From: Microplitis mediator
Lineage: Eukaryota; Arthropoda; Insecta; Hymenoptera; Braconidae
DNA: 64,000 bases
Assembly (NCBI RefSeq): GCF_029852145.1
Contig: NC_079977.1
Coordinates: 11,032,640-11,096,639, forward strand
Direction of reading: 5' to 3'
Of the stretch, positions 22,396 to 31,789 are shown in pieces. The notes under the pieces were generated by a model. The model saw only the letters and a program-made list of their open reading frames with translations, did no database searches and was not told the DNA's origin. Position numbers and translations under genes: made by a program. How positions within the stretch are numbered: the first letter of the stretch is position 1; each line of letters begins with the position of its first letter.

Positions 22396-23745
22396 TAAAC
22401 TTGCCGAAAAGGAAGAATAATGATACAATCGTCACAGAATTACAAAAGCAGATCAAGTTGATGCAAGAGCAGCTTGACGTCGTACGGCCGAAGGATCAGC
22501 CATCGGACGCAGAAGCATCGGATACCGAATCTGATACATCAAAAAATGATGGACAACAGATTGATTGAATCCCATCTTCTCAAGGTAAAAAAAAATAATA
22601 ATAATAATAATAATAAATTAATTAAATAATAAAATAAAGGCTTGCACGAGAGGCAAGATTATGTTAGTATATCATAGTCCAATAGTGTTTGTGCTGCTGG
22701 CACAACGAGGTGGCGACGCTGGCTAACGAACCTGCACGAGAGGCAGGACATGTTAGACCTTATGCCTGAGGAGCTGGTACAAGAGACAAGACAGCTCAGA
22801 GTTATTTGCTAATGAATTTGGACGATAGGCAAAGCATATTAGACAAGACTTTACTAATTTGGTACTTTTTTCTGGGTTTCTAAGGTAATAATAATGACGA
22901 GAATAAGGAGAACGAGGATCAGATTGATAATCAAAACGATGATCAAGACCCAAAGAAACAACCGATAGAAGAAGTTCAATCAAGCAGTAGTAAATCTTTA
23001 AGTGACGAAGTGCTCAAAGTGTTGGGTGATGACCTATTAGCCTCAAAGGCCATTAATATACAATTATACTCGTCATTATCAACAAGGTGGAAATACTGGG
23101 TAGCTAATGGTGTACCAAAGCAAGAAATGAAAGAACTTTTAACCAAATGCGCAAGACAAGAGGGCTTGGAGGCACCTAAACTTAATCTCGATGTTATCTC
23201 TGATCTGGGAGAATCAGCTATTAAACGTGACAATTACATAACCGAAAATCAAAAATCGGTCAGCTCAGCATTGTCTCCGGTAGGATCAGCTTTATCAATG
23301 TTACCAGAAGAAGATGAGAGTATTGATAAAGATTCAGTGATGCAGTCAAAATGCTGATTGATTTGCACTTTAGGCTCTCAGAATCCAGGAAAGCCTTTAT
23401 CCTACCAGGGTTAACTAAACAGAGTGAAGAGGTCCTGGCTACCACCAAGATGGATGAGTTCCTGTTCGAAAAAAAATTTCGGACAAGCTTAAAGAGGCTA
23501 GGGCTCTGGTCAAATTAAGTCAGAACATGAGATACCAGCAGCAATCAAAGACATCAGGTCATAATACAAGGCAAAATTTAAACGGGAAAAGCCTGTCGGT
23601 GAAGAGACCTTTCTCCAACCCGGCAGGCTTCTCCAGTCCAGTGAGTCAAACCAGACTTCGTCTATTCTTCAAGTCGAAGCAACAGTTCGTCAACCCCAGA
23701 GCTCAAACTTCAAGGATGAACAAGTTCAGAAACAGGGGCAAATAA
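22396..23745 (+). pseudogene. DIRS Gag-like region, broken
   Basis: An N-terminal piece (from about 22405) reads PKRKNNDTIVTELQKQIKLM and has a coiled-coil look (ELQKQIKLMQEQL), followed by an acidic SDAEASDTESDTS tail and a TGA at 22566. After a 300-bp insert, the frame at 23010-23357 (115 codons) carries a helical capsid-like segment with WKYWVANGVPKQEMKELLTKC. A frameshift leads to the segment from 23353 (LHFRLSESRKAFILPGL) and another to 23527-23745, a basic Q/R/N-rich tail. Order and composition fit DIRS Gag, the structural protein that packages the RNA. No zinc knuckle is visible. Confidence 0.7.
22583..22884 (+). repeat. Insert in the gag region with three 87-bp direct repeats
   Basis: The segment starts at CAAG-GTAAAA and ends TTTCTAAG-GTAATAAT, so it could be read as an intron or an insertion. 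It contains CTTGCACGAGAGGCAAGATTATGTTAG (about 22637), CCTGCACGAGAGGCAGGACATGTTAG (about 22726) and a third, more diverged form (about 22812). The first two cores, TTGCACGAGAGGCAA and CCTGCACGAGAGGCAGG, are self-complementary. Confidence 0.5.
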
Positions 23746-23765
23746 ATATCGATGTAAGTGCTATA

Positions 23766-24444
23766 GGAGGTAGACTAAAAAATTTTTTGCCTTTTGGCAG
23801 AAAATTACAAAAAATGACTTTGTTTTAAATTGCACAAAGGGATAGAAAATAAAGATGTCGAAAAAAGTAATTCAAGATAATATCCCTCAGGTATCTATTC
23901 CAGAGTTAGAAGTAGACAGATATAAAGAGGCTGTCGAAACATTATTGAAAGAAGGAGCGATTGAATCGTGTAGTCCTGATCCAGATCAATTTATATCTTT
24001 TTTTTTCTGGTACCGAAACCTGACGGCTCTTATCGTTTCATTTTAAATCTTAAGAAATTCAATAAGTTTATAGATCCGGATCATTTTAAAATGGAGGATC
24101 TAAGAACAGTAACAAGACTAGTGTTCCCAGGTTCTTTCATGGCTACAATAGATGTTGAAGACGCTTATTACTTAGTACCGATTCATGACTCTAGTAGAAA
24201 ATTTCTACGATTTTATTTCTTAGGAAAATTATTTCAATTTAAATGTTTAGTTTTTTGGTTATGCAACAGCCCTTTAGTGTTTACAAAAAATTTAAAACCA
24301 GTTATGAAAACTTTAAGAGCTAGAGGGTTTTCATCGGTAATATACCTAGATAATATTATGAGTATAGAACAGGATTTTGACAAGTGTCAAACAAATGTTC
24401 AGGAGTCTGTAAAATTATTAGTCATTAGGGTTCTTAATAAATAA
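23766..24444 (+). pseudogene. DIRS reverse transcriptase with a mutated catalytic box
   Basis: Blocks in order: GGRLKNFLPF (23766, the DIRS RT entry), LLKEGAIESCSPDPDQFISF (residues 30-50 of the frame at 23855), then after a one-base shift LVPKPDGS-type text (about 24010), ILNLKKFNKFI.PDHFKMEDLRTVTRL, ATIDVEDAYYLVPIHDSSRKFLRFYF, FW.CNSPLVFTKNLKPVMKTLRARG, and VIYLDNIM. The last should be YLDD: codon 24352-24354 is AAT (Asn), so the second catalytic aspartate is lost. The polymerase would copy the element RNA in the nucleus or cytoplasm if intact. Stops also interrupt 23766-23855. Confidence 0.9.
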
Positions 24445-24467
24445 AAAGAAATGTAACCTTTTACAGA

Positions 24468-25150
24468 GTAACAGATGCAAATTCTTGGGCTTTATTGTTG
24501 ATTCTAAACAATGTACTGTAGAATTAACAGAGGAAAAGAGAAAAAGGTTAGGAGATTTAATAACAGAATTTTGTAATAAGAAAAGATGTTCGATGTTATA
24601 ATTTTTAAGATTATCTGGTAAACTAGTTGCAGCATGCCCAGCACTAGATTACAGCTAGTTATACACAAAGATCTTGGAAAGAGAAAAACTTTTAGCACTA
24701 GCTCAAAATAATAATAACTATAATAGCATAATGAAACTGTCAACTGTGATCCTACTTGACCTTCAGTGGTGGAAGGACAGGGTGAGAGAAGGGAAGAGTC
24801 TTATAAAAACAGGAGATTTCAAATTAACAATTTTTACAGATGCGTCTAATTCATGTTGGAGGGCAACAGACAAAATTAATAAAATTCAAGGTTTTTGGAA
24901 TTACCATCAAAAACACTGGCACATAAATTATAAAGAACTTTTTACAGTTAGAATTGCACTAGAATCGTTGGCAAATGGCATGAGTCATTGTCAGATCTTA
25001 TTAAGAATTGACAACACGACTGCCATTGCTTATATAAATAAAATGGAAGGCACAAAATTTTAGAAATATAATTTGTTAGCTCGATCGATTTGGCAATGGG
25101 CGGAAAAAAGAGGGATTTTTCTATTTGCTTCATACATAGCATCTAAAGAC
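24468..25150 (+). pseudogene. DIRS RT thumb and RNase H region
   Basis: From 24468 the frame gives RCKFLGFIVDSKQCTVELTEEKRKRLG, the RT connection, with an in-frame TAA near 24600 and TAG near 24657. The frame at 24674-25063 starts the RNase H domain: LTIFTDASNSCW (first Asp), NYKELFTVRIALES (Glu), LLRIDNTTAIAYINK (second Asp). A TAG interrupts at 25061. The last catalytic Asp, EADTLSRL, lies in the following frame. RNase H removes the RNA template during DNA synthesis. Confidence 0.85.
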
Positions 25151-25627
25151 AATGTAGAAGCTGATACATTGTCCAGATTAAAAAATGAAGATACAGAGTG
25201 GGAATTGGCAGATTTCGCGTTTCAGAAAATTATAAATCAATTAGGCAGCGTAGATATAGACTTATTCGCATCTAATAGAAACACAAAGTGTAAAAGGTTT
25301 TTCTCTTGGTTTCCTTGTGGTCAAGCTGAAGAAATTGACGCTCTTACGGTCAAATGGACTGAGTTAAACTTCTATGCATTCCCACCTTTCTCTTTGATCC
25401 TCAGAGCTCTAGTTAAAATTAAGACTGATAAAGCAGCGGGAATAATAGTGGTACCAGACTGGTCTAACCAGCCATGGTACCCACTTTTTAAATCCTTACT
25501 AGTCAGTAATGAAATAAAATTTAAGCCAGATACTAATTTATTATTATCCGCATGTAGGACAAAACAACATCGCAGGGCGAATCAGATGAGTTTGATTGCA
25601 GGCAGAGTGTCCGCGAAACATATGTAA
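25073..25627 (+). pseudogene. DIRS RNase H end and DIRS-specific domain
   Basis: A 184-codon frame that begins with the RNase H end (IASKDNVEADTLSRL), then DLFASNRNTKCKRFFSWFPC, DALTVKW..LNFYAFPPFSLILRALVKI and GIIVVPDWSNQPWYPLFKSLL. This DLFAS..AFPPF..VVP.W..QPW.P run is the signature found just downstream of RNase H in DIRS elements. It is the best preserved piece of the copy. Confidence 0.9.
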
Positions 25628-25628
25628 G

Positions 25629-26055
25629 AAGAGGTGTTCCTATAGAAGCTGCAGACATCGTGATGGCTTCTTTGTCAACGGCTACCATGAAGCAATATGC
25701 TTCAATATTAAAACAATGGTCATAATATTGCAAGCTAATAGGTTCTGATTTCTTTAACCCAGATCAAAAAATGTTGTTACAGTTTTTAACGCAAAAATTT
25801 AATGAGGGGGCCTCGTATGGAACCTCGAACACATATAGATCAGCGATATCTCTACTTTCAAGCGATAAAGTTGGAGAGAGCCCAATGATAAGTCGCTTTT
25901 TTAAAGGTGTTTTTAAGATGAGACCAACAGAAACTAAATACTCGCACACCTGGGATGTTGCAATAGTGTTAAAATACGTAGAAAAATGGTTTTCACTAAA
26001 TAATCTATCGACAATCAAATATTTGCAAAATCCATATTACAAAGATAGTAATTAA
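25629..26055 (+). pseudogene. DIRS tyrosine recombinase, N-terminal remnant
   Basis: A start in another frame (25629 onward) is followed by the open frame 25771-26055 with LLQFLTQKFNEGASYGTSNTYRSAISLL and GVFKMRPTETKYSHTWDVAIVLKYVEKWF. This is the core-binding domain of a tyrosine recombinase that integrates the circular DNA. The catalytic domain with the R-H-R-Y tetrad should follow but is deleted: a stop at 26053-26055 is followed only by non-coding sequence. Confidence 0.8.
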
Positions 26056-26182
26056 AGGTCCGAGTTTAGCAGAATACTTTTACATCAAATAATCATTTTG
26101 TGTACTGTTGTATTAATCATATGTTACATTCCAAAAAGGTTAAATAAATAAAAATATAAAAATAAAAATTGTTGTCTCTAAA

Positions 26183-26325
26183 TAACTACATAGTGATATA
26201 CAGTCGATTACTATTGTAATCTCGAGAACGAGGCTCGAAATATAATTGAAGGATCAAACGAGCCCGCCGAAGGCGGGCGAAATTCGATCTTGATTGTATG
26301 AAGAGCCTCGTTCGAAGAGATTACA
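26183..26325 (-). repeat. DIRS internal complementary region
   Basis: Two adjacent blocks. Positions 26183-26246 are the inverse of the first 62 bases of the left ITR, and 26247-26325 are the inverse of the last 85 bases of the right ITR (26552-26636), including GGCGGGC around CCGAA. In DIRS-1 this region is the template that brings both ends together during circle formation. The hairpin CCCGCCGAAGGCGGG lies inside it. Confidence 0.85.
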
Positions 26326-26432
26326 ATCCCTCCCGGAGAAAAATTGTCGGAAAATTTATTCCCGTTCCCTAAATCCCGTAATGGACAAACAATTTTCTAT
26401 TTTTAATGAAAACTATCTTACTTACTCTAAAA

Positions 26433-26636
26433 AATATGAGGTATATACGCCAAGGAAGAGGAATCGACCAAGTTTTTTCTTTTGGGACTCTAAACGTCGT
26501 GGCATCTAGCGTGGACGAAGGGTAACTACATGGTGATATACAGTCGATTACTATTGTAATCTCTTCCATCAAGGCTCTTCATATAATTAAGATCGAACTT
26601 CGCCCGCCTTCGGTGGGCTCGTTTGATCCTTCAATA
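26433..26636 (+). repeat. DIRS right inverted terminal repeat
   Basis: ATATGAGGTATATACGCCAAGGAAG starts the inverse copy of the left ITR, and the repeat ends in a GC-rich tail (CGCCCGCCTTCGGTGGGC). The tail has no match in the left ITR but is matched by the internal complementary region, the asymmetry usual for DIRS-1. The frame at 26294-26509 and the minus frame at 26369-26572 are shadows of it. Confidence 0.85.
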
Positions 26637-26735
26637 ATACGTCATTTCTACAGAATTCTTATGGCATTTCTACGAAGTTCACACGATAATTCTATTAATT
26701 CAATAACGTGTTTATACGGAATTTATCCAGTCCAA
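26637..26735 (+). repeat. Degenerate 22-26-bp tandem array, right part
   Basis: AATACGTCATTTCTACAG, CTTATGGCATTTCTACG and similar units continue the array cut by the DIRS element. Confidence 0.7.
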
Positions 26736-26736
26736 G

Positions 26737-27229
26737 GTAAAAAAAATTATGTATAATTTTTTTTAATAAATTATTTAGTAAATTAATAAAAAATATTAAT
26801 AATAAATGTCTTTATATAACTATATAAATAGATTATTTTAGAAAGTATTATGTGACTTCTACAATTTTTATCATACAGCAGAGGCTTCATATACTTTTCA
26901 TAAAAATATTTTTTTATTCAGTTCAAGTTCAAATTCAGAGATGAATTATTCATGGAAATATTGATAATAAATATTATCGTCATTGTGTAATATAGGATGT
27001 ACTATATTACCATGAAAAAAATAGTTATCAATCTGTCTAATAACGGAGGACTACCCGGGCCAGAATAGTCTCAAGTTTGGAATTTAACAGTTCTGAAATC
27101 AATTTCTTACCGAGGAAACTACAAGCGGTTTGGCGTGATCTCATGGCGAGCACCAAACTATTCTCACTGCTGCTGCCTAGCACCAGTGACTTCACTCTCC
27201 AGCATACATTGAAAATATAAAATAGACGT
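26737..27229. other. Spacer
   Basis: AT-rich with a CCCGGGCC island at 27054-27061. No gene seen. Confidence 0.4.
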
Positions 27230-27660
27230 AAAATTCACAGATTATTGTGTTCACAACAAAATATAACTGACGGAATTAGATTATAATGGGAAATACATAA
27301 GTTATCTGGAATGAAAACAATTTTTTCTAAATTTTTTTATTCTATTCGAACTTTCGAGACTATCAAATTATTGGGAAAGATAGTCAAAACATAAAGTTTA
27401 AGGTCATCAATTAAAACTTTTTAGCCAAGCTTTCAGATACTTTTTACGGCTATTGTCTATGAGTATTATTTAGTTTTGAAGTTTTATGAACTAAAGAGTG
27501 GATAAAAACTGATTTTTTCGAAAAATCGTAGAAATGTTAAACAGCCGTAACTTCTAAACTAATCAAGCGATTGAGCCCATCTTTGAACTTAATCGTGATA
27601 TTTACCCATAGAATAAGTGTGGGAAATTTCATAAGGATCAAAAGTCGGTTCTATTACATA
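27230..27660 (+). repeat. Fragment of the 523-bp repeat also found at 63273-64000
   Basis: Shared blocks with the right end of the window include AATGGGAAATACATAAGTTAT, CATCAAATTATTGG, AAGTTTAAGGTCA, AGATACTTTTTACGG, AACTGATTT..TACGAAAAATC and CCCATCTTTGAACTTAATC. It is a dispersed copy of a repeat arranged in tandem at the right edge. A minus-strand frame at 27589-27819 is chance. Confidence 0.7.
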
Positions 27661-27925
27661 CGGTTCCGTCACTCGTAATCCGAAGACATTAAATCCGCGA
27701 CAAAATATCCGAATGCATTTTATTTGATAGACAAAATACCCCGGACTAAATACTCGATAGATAAAACATCCCCGACAATGGTCAACACATATGCTTGGAA
27801 TGGTACAGTACCCGATCATCGAAAACCATGAATTATTTTTCCACTGAAAATATACTTTTCTGAATAAGATTTATCGACAGGATATTTTGTCCCGGATTTC
27901 TTGTCTCTTGAATATATTTAGTCCA
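27661..27925. repeat. Degenerate GACAAAATATCCCGGA motif region
   Basis: GACAAAATATCC (27698), GACAAAATACCCCGGAC (27730) and GATAAAACATCCCCGAC (27760) recur about every 30 bases. An inverted form (GGATATTTTGTCCCGG) lies at 27880. No coding potential. Confidence 0.45.
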
Positions 27926-28160
27926 ACCCGGGTAAAAAAAGAACAATCTACAAATAGACTCATGAAAGATCTACCACAGATCTTTCGCTATTAGATCTGC
28001 AAGAGATCTACCAGAAGTCTACCTAGGGCGACAAATTTTTCAAAAAACAGTATAGTCCATTAAAGACATCTGGAAGATCTTTGGAATATCCGTGAGCGAA
28101 AGATCTATTGTAGATCTTTGAAAGATTCGTGAGCGAAAGATTTGTGGGATTTTTCAAAAG
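27926..28160. repeat. AGATCT-rich short repeat cluster
   Basis: It opens ACCCGGGTAAAAAAAG, like the CC-ended MITE termini. AGATCT, AGATCTTT or AAAGATCT then recur at least nine times up to 28150, with GAGCGAAAGAT(C/T)T twice. The matching right terminus could not be located, so the element boundary is unknown. Confidence 0.45.
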
Positions 28161-28713
28161 TCTGGTGTAGAAAGATAAATTTTCGCTTGATTAATTTTGA
28201 TAATTTAGCTAGAGACGGCTGTTCGTCGCACTCATTTGCAACATAACTTTTTTTTGACAATGGCTGTGAAAAAATTATCGCACATAATTCACTCCATTTT
28301 GAGGTTTTGTAATTAATCCGCGTTGTTCTTGACAATTCATTATACTCGGATACTCTACAATAAAAAAATGTTTGCTAAACATTACAAAAATACCTATCAA
28401 AGAACCAATTTACTTAAGCTGCAAAAAAATTTTAAATTAACCTTTGGCAAGACTGCTGTAGGTTTATTTTTTTATGCTTAGTAATTTTATATTAGCTACT
28501 TAATGCAGGGTTATGGTTAAAAAAAAAGTAAAAATAATTTATAAAAATCAAAAGCACTTCCACTTGAATAAAAATTCAAACGGATCTGGAATTAGAGTCT
28601 TATTTTGAAACTCTCACAATACCTTTATTTCGAATTAAAAATAAACAAAATTACAACAGTAACATTATAGTAAGCTTGCTTTAAGTAATCTTAAATAGTA
28701 TATTACGTACCCA
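28161..28713. other. Spacer
   Basis: AT-rich. A minus-strand frame at 28105-28335 has no recognisable domain. Confidence 0.4.
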
Positions 28714-28821
28714 GGTCAGCAAAGAAAGATACGTCTCAGATCACATCTAATTGTAGGCTGAAGCGAAGCTTCGCTTCGGCCGATAATTACATGTGATCTG
28801 AGGCTTGTTTATTTACTGGCC
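28714..28821. mobile_element. 108-bp hairpin MITE
   Basis: The two halves are inverse copies around CGAAGCTTCG (centre 28765-28766). GTCTCAGATCACATCTAATTG on the left pairs with its complement on the right (CCTCAGATCACATGTAATTA). The ends GGTCAGCAAAGAAAG and GGCCAGTAAATAAAC are similar. The stem is about 50 bp with a few mismatches. Confidence 0.75.
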
Positions 28822-28874
28822 AAGATCAGTATACTAATTTTCTGTTCGACAGAGCCAGAAAACGGCAACTTCAT

Positions 28875-29255
28875 TCAGCGCAGTGGCCTAAAAGTCGGCG
28901 CTTTCTGGCCGGAGGACAGATTTTCACCACTACATCCAGAATATACTGAACGGCTTCTTGATTGTTCACGTGACCGATGATGACGATCAAAGGAACGACG
29001 GTTATGAGAAGATTTCTTGGAGTTATGATCAGACTGTCGATAATTGGGAGAATGATCTTGTAATTGATAGTACGTAGAAAAATAATGCGGAGACTGACTG
29101 GTAACATGCAATGACGATTCAGAAACATAAGATGATTTTGGTGTCATGATCTGCGAGTGGCAATGAGATGTTGTACTTGATGACTTTTTTAAACGTACTG
29201 GATTTTGTAAAGGCTTTGAAGGAACGTTATTAGTTCGCCTGATTGACGTAAACAT
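28875..29255 (-). CDS. Unidentified S/R/H-rich ORF
   Basis: A 126-codon minus-strand frame, low complexity in Ser, His, Arg, Gln and Tyr, with an RHHRSREQSRSRS basic run near residue 95-107 and EKFKRAVTQ directly upstream of the first Met in the same frame. That upstream part starts after a possible acceptor (TTCTAAG, about 29300), so it could be an exon or the Gag-like tail of an element. It ends 54 bp from a hairpin MITE. No conserved domain is recognised, and codon use is not obviously coding. A frame in another register at 28871-29128 overlaps; I take the longer one. Confidence 0.25.
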   Translation of the reverse strand: MFTSIRRTNNVPSKPLQNPVRLKKSSSTTSHCHSQIMTPKSSYVSESSLHVTSQSPHYFSTYYQLQDHSPNYRQSDHNSKKSSHNRRSFDRHHRSREQSRSRSVYSGCSGENLSSGQKAPTFRPLR

Positions 29256-29859
29256 TTGTGTAACGGCTCGCTTGAATTTCTCTAAACCCAGGCTTAGAAT
29301 TTAATTTAACATATTCTGAAAAATTAAATTTTTTAATCCAAGAGCTTTTCTAAAAATGCCTAAAAAATAAAAACAATTTCTACTATCTTTCAGAATTCTA
29401 TTATTGTTTCCTGAGTCGCTTACGGTGTTGAACGTATAGAAATTCATGATTCAGATTTTGTGAAAAATAAAAATGCCCCTGAAAGATACTAGCATGAAAA
29501 GCTCAAAAGCGTAGAACAGCTATCTCTTTGAGCTCGGAGAGCTCGAAATGACACGAAAATTATATTTTTGGGCTCGAAGAGCTCAAAAACGTAATAAATG
29601 TAGTTTTGAGTGCTTAATTAAGCATACTTATAAGTATGAAATTAGCGGAAAGTTGCAGAAATAGCTTTTAGGGTCAACCGTTTTTCTAATTTTTTGATCA
29701 GGGATAAAGCAATCAATACACAAGAAGAAAAATTTATCGGTTGATAGAACAAAATTTTCTTTTCTCAAAAAAACTCTTTTCTTGCTCCAAAACAAAGAGT
29801 CTAGATTTAACTGGAATTGCGACCAGTCAGCTGAACGCTAATATATATAGATGTATAAT
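29256..29859. other. Spacer with a diverged piece of the GAGCTCGAAAA repeat
   Basis: GAGCTCGGAGAGCTCGAAA and GGCTCGAAGAGCTCAAAAACG at 29530-29595 recall the left end of the hairpin/AC repeat family. Otherwise AT-rich. Confidence 0.4.
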
Positions 29860-30680
29860 ATACATAGTCAATTTCAAAGCATCCGAGAGAATGCTCTATA
29901 CATTTTAACCCTCGGAAATGAATTAACGACTACTTGGAGTCATTCTCCTTTCACTTTCTTATCATTTGAACCCCTTGCGATTGTCTTAACTGCTAGAAAT
30001 ATTCCAGCTGGAAAATTTGAAAACTTCAAAAAAAAATTCTGAGTACACTTTACTCCGTCAAAAAAAATTGAAGCTTGTCTAGAGTCACCCTCACCTATGA
30101 TTTTCATCGTTCTAAGCGTTTTCAACTGTCGGAACCACTGGAGATTCCAGGTGGAAAATTCAAAAAGCTTCCAAAAAAATTCTGAATATACTTTACTCTG
30201 CTAAAAAAAATCTGAGCTTGTCCAGAATCACCCTTGCCCTTTATCGCTATCTTTTCCAGCGTCTTCGACTGTCGGAACCACTGGAGATTCCAGCTGGAAA
30301 ATTTGAAGGTGACTCCAGACAAGCTTAAATTTTTTTCATTGAGACAAAGTGTACTGAGAGTTTTTTTTGGAGCTTTTTCAATTTTTCAACTGGAATCTCC
30401 AGTGGTTCCGACAGTTGAAAATGCTTAGAATGATGAAAATCATAGGTGAGGGTGACTCTAGACAAGCTTCAATTTTTTTTGACGGAGTAAAGTGTACTCA
30501 GAATTTTTTTTTGAAGTTTTCAAATTTTCCAGCTGGAATATTTCTAGCAGTTAAGACAATCGCCTGGGGTTCAAATGATGAGAACGTGGAAGGAGAATGA
30601 CTCCAGATAGTCGTTTATTTTTTTCCGAGGGTTAAAATGTATCGAGCATTATCTAGAAGGCTTTGAAATTGACTATGTAT
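29860..30680. mobile_element. Fold-back element, arms about 300 bp
   Basis: ATACATAGTCAATTTCAAAG opens the left arm, and CTTTGAAATTGACTATGTAT closes the right arm. Inner blocks also mirror: TTCCAGCTGGAAAATTTGAAAACTTC (left) and its complement (right), GTCACCCTCACCTATGATTTTCATC and its complement, AACTGTCGGAACCACTGGAG and its complement. The loop (30160-30370) holds another partial copy of the arm. The frames reported on both strands here are mirror images of the same sequence, which shows they are not genes. Confidence 0.85.
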
Positions 30681-30684
30681 TTTA

Positions 30685-31354
30685 GGGTGGTTCAAAAAAA
30701 AATTAATATGATAACTAATGAATATAATTTTTTTTTTTCGCTCTTACCCCCTGAAACGTTAGTGGTTGTCGAGAAAAAATTCCTCACAAAAAATAGGCTT
30801 TCTAGCTCAATTCTAAGAGATCGCTATTTTAATTTTTATTTCCCATCTAAATAACATCTAAAAATTTACTTTTTCACTAAAAGTGTAATTACTCGTAAGC
30901 TGCTCAATATTTTTCAAATTTATCCAAAGATCTTCAAAGCTGATTTCTCAAGCTTTCCAAAACCCTGTGATTAGTCGAAATTATCATATTTGAAACGCCA
31001 ATTGAAGCTATCTGAATAGTATCGATTTTGTATTTCAAAATGAAATTGTTAATTTCTATTTTTTTTTGCTAGCATCAATTGGCGAAAATTTTGACTCATC
31101 ATAGGGTTTTGGAAAGCTCGAGGAATTAGCTTTAAAGATCTTTGGATAAATTTGAAAAATATTGAGCAGCTTACGAGTAATTACACTTTTAGTGAAAAAG
31201 TAAATTTTTAGATGTTAATTAGATGAGATATTAAAATTAAAATAGCGACGTTTAGAGTTGAGCTAGAGAGCCCATTTGTCGGGAGGATTTTATTCTCGAC
31301 AACGTTTCAGGGGGTAAGAGCAAAAAAAAATTAAATTTTTTTTTTGAACCACCC
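30685..31354. mobile_element. 670-bp fold-back element, GGGTGG ends, TA duplication
   Basis: TA (30683-30684), then GGGTGGTTCAAAAAAAAA; right end TTTTTTTTTGAACCACCC, then TA (31355-31356). The arms mirror each other up to a centre near 31020: TTTACTTTTTCACTAAAAGT and its complement, AAGATCTTCAAAGC and its complement. TA target sites are typical of Tc1/mariner transposition. No transposase inside. Confidence 0.85.
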
Positions 31355-31379
31355 TAATGTATATTATATATCTATATTA

Positions 31380-31550
31380 GGGTGCTTCATTTCGGAGCCA
31401 GATTTTTTTTTCAAGTGCATGTGAAAAAAACCATAGTTAAACACAAAAAAAAAATTTTCGAGCATGAAAAAAAATTCTGTCGATTACAGGCCTAGCTCAT
31501 TGAAAAATTCGGTTTTCCCATTCAAATAACGTGAGAAAAATTTTTAACTT
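31380..31550 (+). mobile_element. GGGTGC-ended TA family, left arm, interrupted
   Basis: TA (31378-31379) then GGGTGCTTCATTTCGG. The arm runs to 31550, is interrupted by the repeat at 31551-32345, and resumes at 32346, where GTAGGAAATTGAACGCTCTACAAAAAA matches 46064-46090 of the intact element at 45835-46840. It ends unfinished near 32530. Confidence 0.6.
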
Positions 31551-31705
31551 CCCGCTAAGAAAATCGACGATTTTCGAAAAATTGGGAAGTTATTGTTTTC
31601 ACCCCGATTTCAGAAAGTCGAGTTTTCATCAGATGTCGAAGTTTTGAGGTCCTAGAAAGCTATTCTGACTATTGTCAGAATGATGTCCGAGTGTATGCGT
31701 ATGTG

Positions 31706-31789
<84 letters not shown>

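Larger units (their letters stand above)
22101..26636 (+). mobile_element. DIRS retrotransposon with inverted terminal repeats and internal complementary region
   Basis: A tyrosine-recombinase retrotransposon of the DIRS-1 type, about 4.5 kb. The plus-strand order is left ITR, gag-like region, reverse transcriptase, RNase H, a DIRS-specific domain, tyrosine recombinase remnant, internal complementary region, right ITR. It is inserted in a tandem array that reads on either side. Multiple frameshifts and stops, a mutated RT catalytic box and a truncated recombinase make it inactive. Integration in this group uses recombination of a circular DNA rather than an integrase, so absence of a target duplication is expected. 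Confidence 0.9.

Noticed and set aside
29940..30600. Several ORFs repeating MLRMMKIIGEGDSRQASIFFDG on both strands
   Set aside because: They come from the two arms of a fold-back element and are mirror copies, not paralogous genes.
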